From the NCBI RefSeq assembly GCF_003966265.1, contig NZ_RXNV01000002.1:641396-705395 (forward strand): 64,000 nt of DNA, written 5' to 3'. Position numbers and translations under genes: made by a program. The notes beneath the pieces were generated by a model. The model ran no database searches. It was not told the DNA's origin and was given only the letters and a program-made list of their open reading frames with translations. Below are positions 47,324 through 57,173 of this stretch, piece by piece. Numbering within the stretch: position 1 is the stretch's first letter; every line of letters starts with the position of its first letter. This stretch comes from Shewanella atlantica. GTDB lineage: Bacteria; Pseudomonadota; Gammaproteobacteria; Enterobacterales; Shewanellaceae.

Positions 47324-47399
47324 TCCCCTGTAGTTCAGTTGGTAGAACGGCGGACTGTTAATCCGTATGTCACTGGTTCGAGTCCAGTCTGGGGAGCCA
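47324..47399 (+). tRNA. tRNA-Asn (GTT), copy 7
   Basis: Identical to copy 1; preceded by AATCGAT. It is the last copy and no clear terminator hairpin follows before the next gene at 47531. Confidence 0.98.
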
Positions 47400-47530
47400 C
47401 TTATACCATTCCTATGCCCACATCTCTCTAATATCAGCATTAAATTTTCGCTCTGCCTAGTTTTCAGATAGAATAACCTCCAGAATTTACTAAAATTAAT
47501 ATAATTTTCATTTCTGCGTATGGATTCTTT

Positions 47531-49429
47531 ATGAGCTTAACAAAAATATTCCAAAGCTTTTTATTTGTCCTCTTCGTCGGTATCTGTTTCCTCGTATACG
47601 TAGACCAAACCAATCTACTCTCAGAAAAAGTCCATTCCAGACTCGCGCATTATCAAAACAGCTTTAATACCGATCGAGCCTTACCCTCCAGTGGCAATGA
47701 ACTCTTGGCCGAATTGGAAAAAAATGACAAGTTTCAATTCTTTCAATATATACACAGTACAGATAGCAGCTATAACCTTACTCAAGGCGAGTTGATTTCT
47801 GGTTCTAATCACCCTTTGGCATCCCTGTTTCCAATAGAGATGTCTGATACCCGCACTTTCACAGAGGGGCGACTACAGATAAAGCTATTCAAAGAAGATA
47901 TTCTCGATGCCACAATATCTTCTTTTCAAAATGCGATAATCGTCTTGGGAGCAGCCTATCTGCTTGTGGCCATCACTTTTTACCTCTTGATGTTAAGGCT
48001 TAAGCGGGCGATCAGATACTCAGCTACCTATATTTCAGGTCTTTCAAATCACTCATTTGATGCTTTCGAAGCCTCTAAACTCGGCTCAGAGTTAAAACCT
48101 ATCGGAGTGGCGCTTGAAAAGTTAAAAGTAAAACTCAAAACAAACATAGATCGAGCCGCCGATGAGAATGAAAAGCTGGCTAAGGTCGCTTATCAAGACC
48201 CTGTAACAGGCTTAGCCACACGTACCGTATTTACACAAAAATTAGAATCTTTCTCTGAACTGAGTAAAGATCACATTGGCCTGATGGCGATTGTTAAAGC
48301 TTCTGAATTGGCACAAATAAATAATAACTTTGGTCGTACAGCCGGTGACGACTACCTATCAGAGGTAGCCAACTGTATTCGTAAATCTCTGAGTGAACTC
48401 CCGAACTCTGAATGCTTCAGAATTTCGACAGCCGATTTTGCGGTTTTCATTCCAGATCTGATCCTCAAAGATGGCATACCATTTCTGGAATCGTTAAAAA
48501 CGCTATTTGACGAGTATCAACAAACTCTGAACACCGAATCAATCGCTCATGTTGGCCTTGTGCCTTATCAACACGATAGTGATACGGTCAAATTACTCAC
48601 GCTAGCGGATACGGCGGTAAGCATTGCCCAGACATTGGGGCCAAACTGTTTCTATATGCAGGATAAGTTTAATGGTGACGAGGTATATGGAGACACGCGC
48701 TGGAAAGAAGCCATTGATGACCTGATTCACAGGCAAGCCCTTAAATTTTACCAGCAACCAATCCACCCCTGTAGAACCGAGGTCTTAGTTTATAAAGAGC
48801 TGTTGACCCGTTTCTATAATAGTGAAGGAAAGTTTTTACCTACCACAACGGTAATCGCAATGGCCGAGCGACACGGCATGATATTAGATCTCGATAAACT
48901 CATCATAATAAATACTATTAAGATGCTGATTAATACCCCTGCCATGTCAGGAGCCTACGGCATAAATATTAGTTCCTCTTCAATTATGCAGGATAGTTTT
49001 GTGGCCTGGATTAAAGATCTGCTTGCAAAGCAACGTCATATCGCAGCCAGATTGGTATTTGAAGTCAATGAGTCAGGCATGCAAACCAATTTATCTGCCA
49101 GCCATAAATTTGTTAGAACTATGCATAGTGTTGGTGCCAGAGTTTCTGTCGAACATTTTGGCATGGGATTTACCTCCTTTAAATTCTTTAAAGAGGTAAG
49201 GCCCGACTATATCAAACTCGACGGTAGCTACACCGATGGGATTGTTCAGGACACTAACAATAAGTTTTTCATTAAGATGATCGTAGACATAGCCAGAAGA
49301 CTCGGGATCAGGGTGATTGCTACCAGTGTTGAGCGTCAAGAAGAGAAGCTGGTACTGGAGAGAATGCACGTCGATGGTTTACAAGGTTACTATATTTCAC
49401 AACCCCAAGCCGCACAGACGATTGAGTAA
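47531..49429 (+). CDS. Membrane protein with degenerate GGDEF and EAL domains (CsrD/LapD-like)
   Basis: 632 residues. One membrane helix at about 8-24 and another at about 135-155 enclose a periplasmic sensor region, followed by a HAMP-like segment. The GGDEF position reads RISTADFAVFIP, so the catalytic loop is lost. In the EAL domain EAL reads KELLTRF, and the DDFGTG metal motif reads EHFGMGF, so phosphodiesterase activity is unlikely. The protein is best seen as a c-di-GMP receptor or an RNA-turnover adaptor of the CsrD/MshH kind. It directly precedes the rsx operon with a 119-base gap. Confidence 0.8.
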   Translation: MSLTKIFQSFLFVLFVGICFLVYVDQTNLLSEKVHSRLAHYQNSFNTDRALPSSGNELLAELEKNDKFQFFQYIHSTDSSYNLTQGELISGSNHPLASLFPIEMSDTRTFTEGRLQIKLFKEDILDATISSFQNAIIVLGAAYLLVAITFYLLMLRLKRAIRYSATYISGLSNHSFDAFEASKLGSELKPIGVALEKLKVKLKTNIDRAADENEKLAKVAYQDPVTGLATRTVFTQKLESFSELSKDHIGLMAIVKASELAQINNNFGRTAGDDYLSEVANCIRKSLSELPNSECFRISTADFAVFIPDLILKDGIPFLESLKTLFDEYQQTLNTESIAHVGLVPYQHDSDTVKLLTLADTAVSIAQTLGPNCFYMQDKFNGDEVYGDTRWKEAIDDLIHRQALKFYQQPIHPCRTEVLVYKELLTRFYNSEGKFLPTTTVIAMAERHGMILDLDKLIIINTIKMLINTPAMSGAYGINISSSSIMQDSFVAWIKDLLAKQRHIAARLVFEVNESGMQTNLSASHKFVRTMHSVGARVSVEHFGMGFTSFKFFKEVRPDYIKLDGSYTDGIVQDTNNKFFIKMIVDIARRLGIRVIATSVERQEEKLVLERMHVDGLQGYYISQPQAAQTIE

Positions 49430-49548
49430 GTCTCATTGATAGCATAAGAAAAGAGCAGTTTCAGTAAAACCTTGTATTCTATGTGTTGTTTATAGACACG
49501 GAAAAGTCGATAATAGAGGGAATAATTGCCTTCGAAAATGAATAAGAG

Positions 49549-50127
49549 ATGAGTGAATATCTCCTGCTTTTGATCAGCACTGTGTTGGTCAACAACTTTG
49601 TATTAGTTAAATTTCTTGGTTTATGCCCTTTCATGGGAGTTTCCAGCAAACTCGAATCAGCCATTGGCATGTCGATGGCGACAACGTTTGTCCTGACTCT
49701 CGCGTCCGTATTAAGCTACTTAGTTAATCAGTATCTGTTATTACCTTTTGAGCTTGGCTACCTGAGGACGATGAGCTTTATTTTAGTCATTGCCGTTGTG
49801 GTTCAATTTACCGAAATGCTTGTTCAAAAAACCAGTGCCTCTCTCTACAGGGCCCTGGGAATATACCTTCCTCTTATCACCACAAACTGTGCAGTGCTCG
49901 GTGTCGCCTTGCTGAATATCAGTGAGAAACACAACTTCATCGAGTCAGCGATTTATGGTTTTGGTGCAGCTGTCGGTTTTTCTCTGGTGCTGATCCTATT
50001 TTCAGCAATGCGTGAGCGGCTTGCCGCAGCCGACGTCCCTCTTCCGTTCAGAGGCGGGGCCATTGCCATGATCACAGCGGGCCTTATGTCTCTTGCATTT
50101 ATGGGTTTTACAGGATTGGTTAAATAA
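49549..50127 (+). CDS. rsxA: Electron transport complex subunit RsxA
   Basis: Integral membrane subunit of the Rsx/Rnf ion-translocating electron-transport complex, which in enterobacteria keeps SoxR reduced. The 192 residues have about six helices, beginning [20 protein letters not shown] and with [20 protein letters not shown] carrying a conserved cysteine in the membrane. [16 protein letters not shown] supplies the second one. First gene of rsxABCDGE-nth; AAGAG lies before the ATG. Confidence 0.96.
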   Translation: MSEYLLLLISTVLVNNFVLVKFLGLCPFMGVSSKLESAIGMSMATTFVLTLASVLSYLVNQYLLLPFELGYLRTMSFILVIAVVVQFTEMLVQKTSASLYRALGIYLPLITTNCAVLGVALLNISEKHNFIESAIYGFGAAVGFSLVLILFSAMRERLAAADVPLPFRGGAIAMITAGLMSLAFMGFTGLVK

Positions 50128-50129
50128 GT

Positions 50130-50699
50130 ATGTCCGGAATTTTTATCGCAATAATTTTACTAACAATCCTGGCACTCTTGTTTGGTATCTTACTCGGTTT
50201 TGCCGCAGAGAAATTTAAAGTAGAGGGTGATCCACTTGTCGACCAATTAGAAGCGCTTTTGCCTCAGACACAATGTGGTCAATGCGGATACCCTGGTTGC
50301 CGTCCTTATGCAGAGGCTATTGCCCACGGCGAAAAGATCAACAAATGCCCTCCCGGTGGCAGTGCCACCATGGAAAAGTTAGCTGAGATGGCTGGCGTTG
50401 AACCAGAGCCCCTTTCGGCCACCGAAGAGGTGCAAGTCAAGAAAGTCGCTTATATCCGTGAAGATGAATGCATAGGATGCACTAAGTGTATACAAGCCTG
50501 TCCCGTCGACGCCATCTTAGGTACCGGTAAGTTAATGCACACAGTTATCACCGACTACTGCACGGGCTGCGACCTTTGCGTAGCCCCCTGCCCGGTTGAT
50601 TGCATAGATATGTTACCCGTAGAGCAAACCGTTAAAAATTGGGATTGGAAGCTTAATGCTATTCCCGTAAAAACCTTGGATGAGGATTGCCAGTGCTAA
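50130..50699 (+). CDS. rsxB: Electron transport complex subunit RsxB (ferredoxin)
   Basis: Iron-sulfur subunit on the cytoplasmic face. The 189 residues have an N-terminal membrane helix ([19 protein letters not shown]), a cluster site [16 protein letters not shown] with a further Cys in NKCPPGG, and two [4Fe-4S] ferredoxin motifs: [16 protein letters not shown] and [16 protein letters not shown]. It starts 2 bases behind rsxA and overlaps the rsxC start. Confidence 0.96.
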   Translation: MSGIFIAIILLTILALLFGILLGFAAEKFKVEGDPLVDQLEALLPQTQCGQCGYPGCRPYAEAIAHGEKINKCPPGGSATMEKLAEMAGVEPEPLSATEEVQVKKVAYIREDECIGCTKCIQACPVDAILGTGKLMHTVITDYCTGCDLCVAPCPVDCIDMLPVEQTVKNWDWKLNAIPVKTLDEDCQC

Positions 50700-53221
50700 C
50701 TTTATTTGAACAGATTGATAAAGGGACACTGTGGCGTTCAATTGGCGGTATCCATCCTCCGGAGAGTAAAACCCTCTCAAATAGAACTTGTATTGCATCA
50801 TTGGCCTTGGCCGATGAATATGTGGTTCCGCTGAATCAAGTCGGTGAATCGTCAGTTCTCGCAGTCTCTGAAGGCGATTACGTCACCAAGGGTATGCCCT
50901 TAACTCGCGGTACCCATTTTGGTCACCTATCCGTACATGCACCGACATCGGGTCATGTAACTAAAATCGAGCAGCGCCCAAGCAATCATGCATCCGGGCT
51001 GCCGGTGTTAAGCTGTGTCATATCTCCGGATGGGCTTGATACACTGGATCCAAATATACATGCCCCACTTTCCTGGAGTGACATTGCCTCTTGGTCAAAC
51101 GAAGAGATATTAAAGAAAATACAAGATGCTGGTATTGCAGGCTTGGGCGGCGCAGCATTTCCTACCCATATCAAGCTTAACCCAGCCAGTGATATTGAAC
51201 TGCTGATCATCAACGCCATTGAATGTGAGCCATACATCACAGCCGATGATGTGATCATGCGGGAGCATAGTGATGCGATATGCTTAGGGATCGCCATCAT
51301 CCACCGTCTGCTTCAACCTAAACGACTGATTATCGCAATCGAAGATAACAAACCTGAAGCTATCGAAGAGATGCATCACGCATTGAACCGCAGTCAACTC
51401 CCCAAAGAGGGCGTCAGGATAACCAGTGTCCCTACTCTCTATCCTTCAGGAGGGGAAAAACAGTTAATACAGATATTAACTGGACAAGAGGTGCCCTCTG
51501 GGTCGATTCCGGCGCATCTCGGAATAGTCGTTCAAAACGTAGCAACCAGCTACGCGATTAAAGATGCAGTCTTAAGAAATTACCCGCTCATTGAACGTGT
51601 TGTCACTGTCACAGGCAATAACACATCCAACCCCGGTAATTATTGGGTCCCCATTGGCACACCAATATCTCATCTGTTAACTCAGACAGGGTTCAGAGGC
51701 AATGAAACCGATAAGGTGATTATCGGTGGTCCCATGATGGGTTACGCCCTATACAATGACAGTGCTCCCATCATAAAAGGTAGTAACTGCCTGCTCTTGC
51801 CCGATAACAAAGAGCTGGCTCCGGAGCAAAAAGAGCTACCCTGTGTGCGCTGTGGTGAATGTGCTCAAGTGTGTCCGGCTCTACTTTTACCACAACAACT
51901 GTTTTGGCATGCTAAAGCTAAAGAATACGATAAAGCCGCTAACTTCAATCTTGCCGATTGCATAGAGTGTGGATGTTGTACTTATGTCTGCCCAAGTAAT
52001 ATCCCATTGGTAGAGTATTACAGAATAGCCAAATCGGCAGTTAAAACGGAAGCTGAAGAGAAGAAACAGGCCGAACTTGCGAAGCAAAGGTTTGAATTGA
52101 GAACTCAGCGGTTAGAAGATGAGAGACTAGCCCGAGAAGCTAAGCAAAAAGAAGCTGCCGAACGACGTAAGGCCAATATGTCAGGTAGTGATAAAGATGC
52201 CGTGGCTGAGGCCATGGCCAGAATTAAGGCTAAAAAGGCTGCCTCAGGCTCTCAGGAGGTCACTAATACAGCAAAGACCTCCGATAGCAAGCGTAAGGAT
52301 GTCTCCGCAGCAATCGCTCGTGCTAAAGCTAAGAAAGCCGCTCAGAGCGCACCTGATGCTACAGAAAATTCAACGTCTTCTGCGGCCAACCCAGCGGCCG
52401 ATGATAGGAAGGCACAAATTGCGGCTGCAGTTGCCAGGGCAAAAGCAAAAAAATCGGCACCGCAAGCCTCTGAAACAGATAGCAGCGATGAGCCGGCAAC
52501 TCCTGCTGACGCAATTGATATACCACCAAATGTGGTAGCCCCCGTCGATGATAGGAAAGCTAAGATTGCAACAGCCGTGGCCAGAGCCAAGGCTAAGAAG
52601 GCGGCACAGCTAGCCCCTGAAACCGACAGCATCGATAGCACTGCACCTTCGGTTGAGGTCAGCGACGAGCCGCAAGAGGCACCAGCCCCCGCCGACGATA
52701 GGAAAGCTAAGATTGCAGCAGCCGTGGCCAGAGCCAAGGCTAAGAAGGCGGCACAGCTAGCCCCTGAAACCGACAGCATCGATAGCACTGCACCTTCGGT
52801 TGAGGTCAGCAACGAGCCGCAAGAGGCACTAGTCCCCGCCGACGATAGGAAAGCTAAGATTGCAGCAGCCGTGGCGAAAGCCAAGGCTAAGAAGACGGCA
52901 CAGCAAGCCCCTGAAACTGATAGCACTGATAGCACTGCACCTTCGGTTGAGGTCAGCAACGAGCCGCAAGAGGCACCACCCCCTGTCGATGATAAGAAAG
53001 CACGGGTAGCGGCAGCCGTGGCCAGAGCAAAGGCTAAAAAAGCGGCGCAACATGTGTCCCAAGCCGATAGCGGAGTTGAGCCGGCAGCGCTCGTTGACGC
53101 AAACGACGCATCACAAGAGGCTCCTGCCCTCGTCGATGATAAGAAAGCAAGGATAGCCGCAGCAGTCGCCAAGGCAAAGGCTAAAAAAGCAATGTTAAAA
53201 ACAGAAAGTGAAAAGGAATAA
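50693..53221 (+). CDS. rsxC: Electron transport complex subunit RsxC with long repeat tail
   Basis: NADH-binding FMN/Fe-S subunit. The GTG at 50693 (AGGA 6 bases upstream) is preferred over TTG at 50687; it gives MLTLFEQ, like E. coli RsxC, and 842 residues. The body has [13 protein letters not shown], the NADH/FMN Rossmann-like region ([24 protein letters not shown]) and two Fe-S motifs, [15 protein letters not shown] and [15 protein letters not shown]. From about 570 the tail has a tandem array of [24 protein letters not shown] units, six of 147 bp plus two earlier partial copies. Such Ala/Lys-rich tails are known in RsxC, but the array is long here. Confidence 0.95.
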   Translation: MLTLFEQIDKGTLWRSIGGIHPPESKTLSNRTCIASLALADEYVVPLNQVGESSVLAVSEGDYVTKGMPLTRGTHFGHLSVHAPTSGHVTKIEQRPSNHASGLPVLSCVISPDGLDTLDPNIHAPLSWSDIASWSNEEILKKIQDAGIAGLGGAAFPTHIKLNPASDIELLIINAIECEPYITADDVIMREHSDAICLGIAIIHRLLQPKRLIIAIEDNKPEAIEEMHHALNRSQLPKEGVRITSVPTLYPSGGEKQLIQILTGQEVPSGSIPAHLGIVVQNVATSYAIKDAVLRNYPLIERVVTVTGNNTSNPGNYWVPIGTPISHLLTQTGFRGNETDKVIIGGPMMGYALYNDSAPIIKGSNCLLLPDNKELAPEQKELPCVRCGECAQVCPALLLPQQLFWHAKAKEYDKAANFNLADCIECGCCTYVCPSNIPLVEYYRIAKSAVKTEAEEKKQAELAKQRFELRTQRLEDERLAREAKQKEAAERRKANMSGSDKDAVAEAMARIKAKKAASGSQEVTNTAKTSDSKRKDVSAAIARAKAKKAAQSAPDATENSTSSAANPAADDRKAQIAAAVARAKAKKSAPQASETDSSDEPATPADAIDIPPNVVAPVDDRKAKIATAVARAKAKKAAQLAPETDSIDSTAPSVEVSDEPQEAPAPADDRKAKIAAAVARAKAKKAAQLAPETDSIDSTAPSVEVSNEPQEALVPADDRKAKIAAAVAKAKAKKTAQQAPETDSTDSTAPSVEVSNEPQEAPPPVDDKKARVAAAVARAKAKKAAQHVSQADSGVEPAALVDANDASQEAPALVDDKKARIAAAVAKAKAKKAMLKTESEKE
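52400..53219 (+). repeat. In-frame 147-bp tandem repeats in rsxC
   Basis: Units begin at 52400, 52547, 52694, 52841, 52988 and 53135, each exactly 147 bases apart (49 codons); the last is incomplete. Units starting at 52547 and 52694 are nearly identical over their whole length, the outer ones are diverged, which suggests recent expansion in the middle. Each unit codes for a Lys/Ala helix followed by an acidic, Pro-rich linker. Confidence 0.95.
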
Positions 53222-53224
53222 CTG

Positions 53225-54277
53225 ATGGCGTTTAAGATAGCCTCATCGCCTCATTTGAGTCGTAGTTTTCAAACCAGCTCTTTAATGCAGCGGGTCATGT
53301 TATGTGCCCTACCCGGCGTTGCAGTGCAGTGTTACTTCTTCGGCTGGGGTACTGTCATCCAAGCCCTGTTAGCCATGAGCATTGCAATCATCAGTGAAGC
53401 TGTAGTGCTTAAACTCAGAGCCCGTAACGTCACACAAACACTCAAAGATAACAGCGCGCTACTTACAGGTTTACTCATAGGCATCGCAATTCCACCTTTA
53501 GCGCCCTGGTGGGTAACTGTGATAGGCACCTTGTTTGCGATAGTGATAGTCAAACAACTTTATGGTGGGCTCGGACATAATATTTTTAATCCAGCCATGG
53601 CCGCTTATGTCATGTTACTGATCTCATTTCCTGTGCAGATGACGAGTTGGGTAGCCCCCTCGGTGATAGCGAGTCATCCGGTTGACTTAGTTCATAGCTT
53701 ACAAATGGTTTTCACCGGGGCCTCCTCGTCTGAGATCGATGCCTATAAACTCGGGGTTGATGGCATATCGATGGCAACTCCACTCGATACAATCAAAACT
53801 GATCTGGCCATGGGGCTGACTACAATCGAGAGCCTTTCTAAAGCCATCTTTTCAGATGGATTTGGTGTTGGTTGGTTTTGGGTCAACCTGGCTTATCTTG
53901 CCGGTGGCTTAGTGATGCTGAAACTAAAAGTCATACGTTGGCATATTACTGCCGGCATATTAGCGTCCCTGTTTATCTGTTCAAGTGTCGGCTACCTGCT
54001 TAATCCTGATACCTTTGCAGGTCCCTTGTTGCATCTATTCTCCGGTGCGACCATGTTAGCCGCCTTCTTTATTGCCACCGACCCTGTGACAGCTGCAACC
54101 AGCGTAAGAGGCCGTTTAGTCTTTGGCGCCTTGATCGGTATTATTGTTTACATCATTCGAACTTTTGGTGGCTATCCGGATGCCTTTGCATTTGCGATTT
54201 TATTAGCCAACCTCTGCGCTCCTTTTATCGATCATTATATGAAGCCTAGGGCCTACGGCCATAGAGCATCGACTTAA
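53225..54277 (+). CDS. rsxD: Electron transport complex subunit RsxD
   Basis: Membrane subunit with covalently bound FMN. The 350 residues have about nine membrane helices. The FMN-carrying threonine is probably Thr185 in [10 protein letters not shown], which fits the (S/T)xAT motif at the position known from Vibrio RnfD (Thr187). [20 protein letters not shown] and [21 protein letters not shown] are NqrB/RnfD family blocks. It starts 3 bases behind rsxC. Confidence 0.95.
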   Translation: MAFKIASSPHLSRSFQTSSLMQRVMLCALPGVAVQCYFFGWGTVIQALLAMSIAIISEAVVLKLRARNVTQTLKDNSALLTGLLIGIAIPPLAPWWVTVIGTLFAIVIVKQLYGGLGHNIFNPAMAAYVMLLISFPVQMTSWVAPSVIASHPVDLVHSLQMVFTGASSSEIDAYKLGVDGISMATPLDTIKTDLAMGLTTIESLSKAIFSDGFGVGWFWVNLAYLAGGLVMLKLKVIRWHITAGILASLFICSSVGYLLNPDTFAGPLLHLFSGATMLAAFFIATDPVTAATSVRGRLVFGALIGIIVYIIRTFGGYPDAFAFAILLANLCAPFIDHYMKPRAYGHRAST

Positions 54278-54294
54278 GCAGACCGGAGTTTCAC

Positions 54295-54933
54295 TTGAAA
54301 AAATCTATGATAAAAAACGGTTTGTTACTGGGTGTATTTGCACTTTTTTGCACTGCACTCGTGGCGATAGTCAACCAGCAAACCTTCGAGCAGATTAAGC
54401 TGCAACAGCAACTCGAATTAAGACGAGTATTACATCAAATCGTCCCCGATGAACTTCATGATAATGAGCTTAGTGAATACTGTATTCTTATTCATGATGA
54501 AGACGCATTAGGTATCGATGAGCCCTTGCCGTCATACATAGCAAGCATGCAGAATCTTCCTGTCGCTATCGCAATAGAGGCAGTGGCGCCTGATGGCTAT
54601 AACGGTAATATCAGACTCATCATAGGTATCAATACCGCGGGAGAAATACTGGGAGTAAGAACTCTGAAACACTCAGAAACCCCGGGGCTTGGTGATAAGA
54701 TTGATTTGAGAAAATCTGATTGGGTACTGGGTTTTAATAATAGGTCCATACTAGATGCAAAAGACAGACTCTGGCAGGTAAAAAAAGATGGCGGAGATTT
54801 TGATCAGTTTACCGGTGCAACCATAACACCCAGAGCGTACGTTAAAGCGGTAAAGAATGCCTTGCTGTATTTCAATTCAAATAAAGATACCTTGCTAGCA
54901 AGGCCTGCAAATTGTGAGGTTAACTACCAATGA
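54295..54933 (+). CDS. rsxG: Electron transport complex subunit RsxG
   Basis: Periplasm-facing subunit with an N-terminal anchor ([20 protein letters not shown]) and a covalent FMN at Thr176 in [15 protein letters not shown], the S/TGAT motif of NqrC/RnfG. 212 residues, normal for the family. Its stop overlaps the rsxE start by four bases (ATGA). Confidence 0.95.
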   Translation: MKKSMIKNGLLLGVFALFCTALVAIVNQQTFEQIKLQQQLELRRVLHQIVPDELHDNELSEYCILIHDEDALGIDEPLPSYIASMQNLPVAIAIEAVAPDGYNGNIRLIIGINTAGEILGVRTLKHSETPGLGDKIDLRKSDWVLGFNNRSILDAKDRLWQVKKDGGDFDQFTGATITPRAYVKAVKNALLYFNSNKDTLLARPANCEVNYQ

Positions 54934-55640
54934 ATAGTGTGCTGAATGAATACAAGACGATTGCAATACAGGGCCTATGGAAAAATAACCCAGGTTTAGT
55001 GCAACTGCTAGGACTTTGCCCTCTGCTTGCTGTCACAGCGACACTGACCAATGCTTTGGGGCTGGGGCTTGCTACTATGGCCGTGCTCATTGGTTCGAAT
55101 GTTCTGGTCTCACTGGTGAAATTTTATGTTCCGCGAGAGATCCGTATCCCTGTATTTGTCATGATAATCGCTGCCCTGGTCACCTGTGTACAACTGCTGA
55201 TTAATGCTTATGCTTACGGCCTATACCTCTCTCTGGGCATTTTCCTGCCGCTGATCGTCACCAACTGCGTGATCATTGGACGTGCCGAGGCTTTTGCATC
55301 ACGCAACTCTTTGCTTAAGTCCGCTTTCGATGGCTTCATGATGGGCTTAGGCTTTCTGCTTGTCCTTGCCGTACTCGGAGCGTCTCGTGAGATCTTAGGG
55401 CAAGGGACACTATTTGAAGGCGCAGATCTGCTACTTGGCGATTGGGCGGCCAGCCTGACAGTTCATCTTTGGCAGGTCGATACCAGCTTCTTGCTCGCCA
55501 TGTTACCACCAGGAGCATTTATCGGTATGGGTTTCCTGATAGCGTTCAAGAATATCGTCGATAAGCAAATTGCAGACCGTACTACGGCCCCCCTTGTTAC
55601 CGAAACGGTTACGCGTGCCAGAATAACGAAAGTTAGCTAA
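54930..55640 (+). CDS. rsxE: Electron transport complex subunit RsxE
   Basis: Integral membrane subunit, 236 residues, about six helices, homologous to RsxA and Nqr[24 protein letters not shown] and [18 protein letters not shown] carry the paired membrane cysteines of the family. Last rsx gene; nth follows 32 bases later. Confidence 0.95.
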   Translation: MNSVLNEYKTIAIQGLWKNNPGLVQLLGLCPLLAVTATLTNALGLGLATMAVLIGSNVLVSLVKFYVPREIRIPVFVMIIAALVTCVQLLINAYAYGLYLSLGIFLPLIVTNCVIIGRAEAFASRNSLLKSAFDGFMMGLGFLLVLAVLGASREILGQGTLFEGADLLLGDWAASLTVHLWQVDTSFLLAMLPPGAFIGMGFLIAFKNIVDKQIADRTTAPLVTETVTRARITKVS

Positions 55641-55672
55641 CCTGCATTTATTACAAGAGTAAAGAATAAGAG

Positions 55673-56311
55673 ATGAACAAGTCAAAGCGTATAAAGATCC
55701 TTGAAATCTTAAGAGAAAATAATCCTCATCCCGAAACTGAGCTTAATTTCTCCAGTCCGTTTGAGTTGCTCGTTGCCGTCACGCTCTCGGCTCAGGCTAC
55801 TGACGTTAGTGTCAATAAAGCTACCGATAAATTATTCCCGGTTGCCAACACGGCCCATGCAATCCATGCTCTGGGTGTCGATGGCCTGAAAGAATACATA
55901 AAGACAATTGGTCTTTATAACAACAAAGCGATTAACGTCATTAAAGCCTGTGAAATACTTATTGAAAAGTATGATGGGGAAGTGCCGGAGGATCGAGAAG
56001 CACTCGAATCACTGCCGGGTGTAGGCCGAAAAACGGCCAATGTAGTGCTCAATACCGCGTTTGGCTGGCCAACCATAGCTATCGATACTCATATTTTCCG
56101 AGTCGCTAACAGAACAAAATTTGCAATAGGTAAGAATGTTGTCGATGTCGAAGATAAGATGCTCAAAGTTGTCCCAAGTGAGTTTATGGTCGACGTACAT
56201 CACTGGTTCATTCTTCACGGACGCTATACCTGCATAGCAAGAAAGCCCCGCTGTGGCAGTTGCCTGATTGAAGAGCTTTGTGAATTCAAAGACAAAGTCT
56301 ATCCTGAGTAA
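55673..56311 (+). CDS. nth: Endonuclease III
   Basis: DNA glycosylase/AP lyase for oxidised pyrimidines in base excision repair. The 212 residues have the helix-hairpin-helix LPGVGRKTANVV with catalytic Lys120, the catalytic Asp138 (AIDTHIFRVANR) and the cluster cysteines 187, 194, 197 and 203 (CIARKPRCGSCLIEELC), at the same numbers as E. coli Nth. It ends the rsx operon, as in E. coli. A terminator follows. Confidence 0.97.
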   Translation: MNKSKRIKILEILRENNPHPETELNFSSPFELLVAVTLSAQATDVSVNKATDKLFPVANTAHAIHALGVDGLKEYIKTIGLYNNKAINVIKACEILIEKYDGEVPEDREALESLPGVGRKTANVVLNTAFGWPTIAIDTHIFRVANRTKFAIGKNVVDVEDKMLKVVPSEFMVDVHHWFILHGRYTCIARKPRCGSCLIEELCEFKDKVYPE

Positions 56312-56325
56312 CCTGACTCCGAAAC

Positions 56326-56353
56326 AAAAAAAGCCGCATAGCGGCTTTTTATT
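56326..56353 (+). terminator. Terminator of the rsx-nth operon
   Basis: AAAAAGCCGC-ATA-GCGGCTTTTT, 10-bp stem with T-tail, 15 bases behind the nth stop. Confidence 0.93.
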
Positions 56354-56383
56354 TATCTGAATTCGCGTCTAAACCAATTGGTA

Positions 56384-56467
56384 TCAGAACAAGCAAACGA
56401 AGAAAACTGATAAAAATACGGCAATGATAGCAGTGGTACTGACGGCCATTTTTAATTCTGTGTTCAT
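56384..56467 (-). CDS. ynhF: YnhF-family small membrane protein
   Basis: 27-residue ORF on the minus strand with an ATG and GAGAG 9 bases upstream. The protein starts MNTELKMAVSTTAIIAVF and is a single membrane helix. It closely resembles E. coli YnhF (MSTDLKFSLVTTIIVL...), a 29-residue inner-membrane protein of unknown role. It sits between nth and gloA. The match rests on the N-terminal pattern and length, so orthology needs an alignment. Confidence 0.72.
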   Translation of the reverse strand: MNTELKMAVSTTAIIAVFLSVFFVCLF

Positions 56468-56675
56468 TTAAGACTCTCATTAGATAGTAGATAGTTTCCT
56501 ATCGCATTATCTAAAGAAATAACATAGATTCAAATCAATAAATGTTTAAAGTGTGATCTGTTCTCAAGTTAATGAATAGCATTATTTTTCTGAGCATCAC
56601 CCAAACTTAAACAGACGTATGATACCAATCGATATTATAATCCCAACCACTAATAAAAATTCACTCGAGGTAACC

Positions 56676-57086
56676 ATGTCGCAACTTTTACACACTATGA
56701 TCCGTGTTGGTAACTTAGAAAAAAGCATTCATTTTTATACTCAAATCATGGGAATGAAGCTACTGCGAAAATCTGAAAACAGTGAATACCGATACACGCT
56801 GGCCTTTGTCGGATTCGACGATGAGTCAACGGGGAGTGCCGTGATCGAACTCACCCACAACTGGGACACCGACAGTTACGATCAAGGCAATGCCTTCGGT
56901 CACCTCGCCATTGGTGAAGAGGATATCTATGCCCGTTGTAAAGCCATCGAGAATGCCGGCGGTAAGATTGTTCGGGCACCGGGCCCCGTTGCAGGCGGGA
57001 GCACAGAAATAGCCTTCGTAGAAGATCCTGATGGTTATAAAATCGAGCTTATCCAGATGAGCTCAGCGCAGAAAGGACTTGGCTAA
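56676..57086 (+). CDS. gloA: Lactoylglutathione lyase (glyoxalase I)
   Basis: Converts the methylglyoxal-glutathione hemithioacetal to S-lactoylglutathione. ATG at 56676 with GAGG 5 bases upstream gives 136 residues; a reading from 56619 adds 19 residues without support. Metal ligands His6, Glu58, His76 and Glu124 match the E. coli Ni-enzyme (H5, E56, H74, E122). RVGNLEKSIHFYTQIMGMKLL and FVEDPDGYKIELIQ are the family ends. Stand-alone gene. Confidence 0.96.
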   Translation: MSQLLHTMIRVGNLEKSIHFYTQIMGMKLLRKSENSEYRYTLAFVGFDDESTGSAVIELTHNWDTDSYDQGNAFGHLAIGEEDIYARCKAIENAGGKIVRAPGPVAGGSTEIAFVEDPDGYKIELIQMSSAQKGLG

Positions 57087-57117
57087 ATCCTTTTCATCAC
57101 GGGTCAAATTCAAGAAT

Positions 57118-57145
57118 AAAAAAAGCGCCTTACGGCGCTTTTTTT
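57118..57145. terminator. Bidirectional terminator between gloA and the TonB receptor
   Basis: A-run, AGCGCC-TTAC-GGCGCT, T-run; short GC stem extended by A/T pairs, between converging genes. Confidence 0.9.
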
Positions 57146-57173
57146 ATCTAGCAAATTATCGGTTAGCCATTCA

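Noticed and set aside
46643..47399. Regular repeats with unique spacers, CRISPR-like at first sight
   Set aside because: The repeats are complete 76-base tRNA-Asn genes with encoded CCA; spacers are of unequal length and no cas genes are near.
52342..53172. 276-codon antisense ORF over the rsxC repeats
   Set aside because: It mirrors the 147-bp repeat array; its Ala/Ser-rich product is a by-product of the codon use of rsxC.
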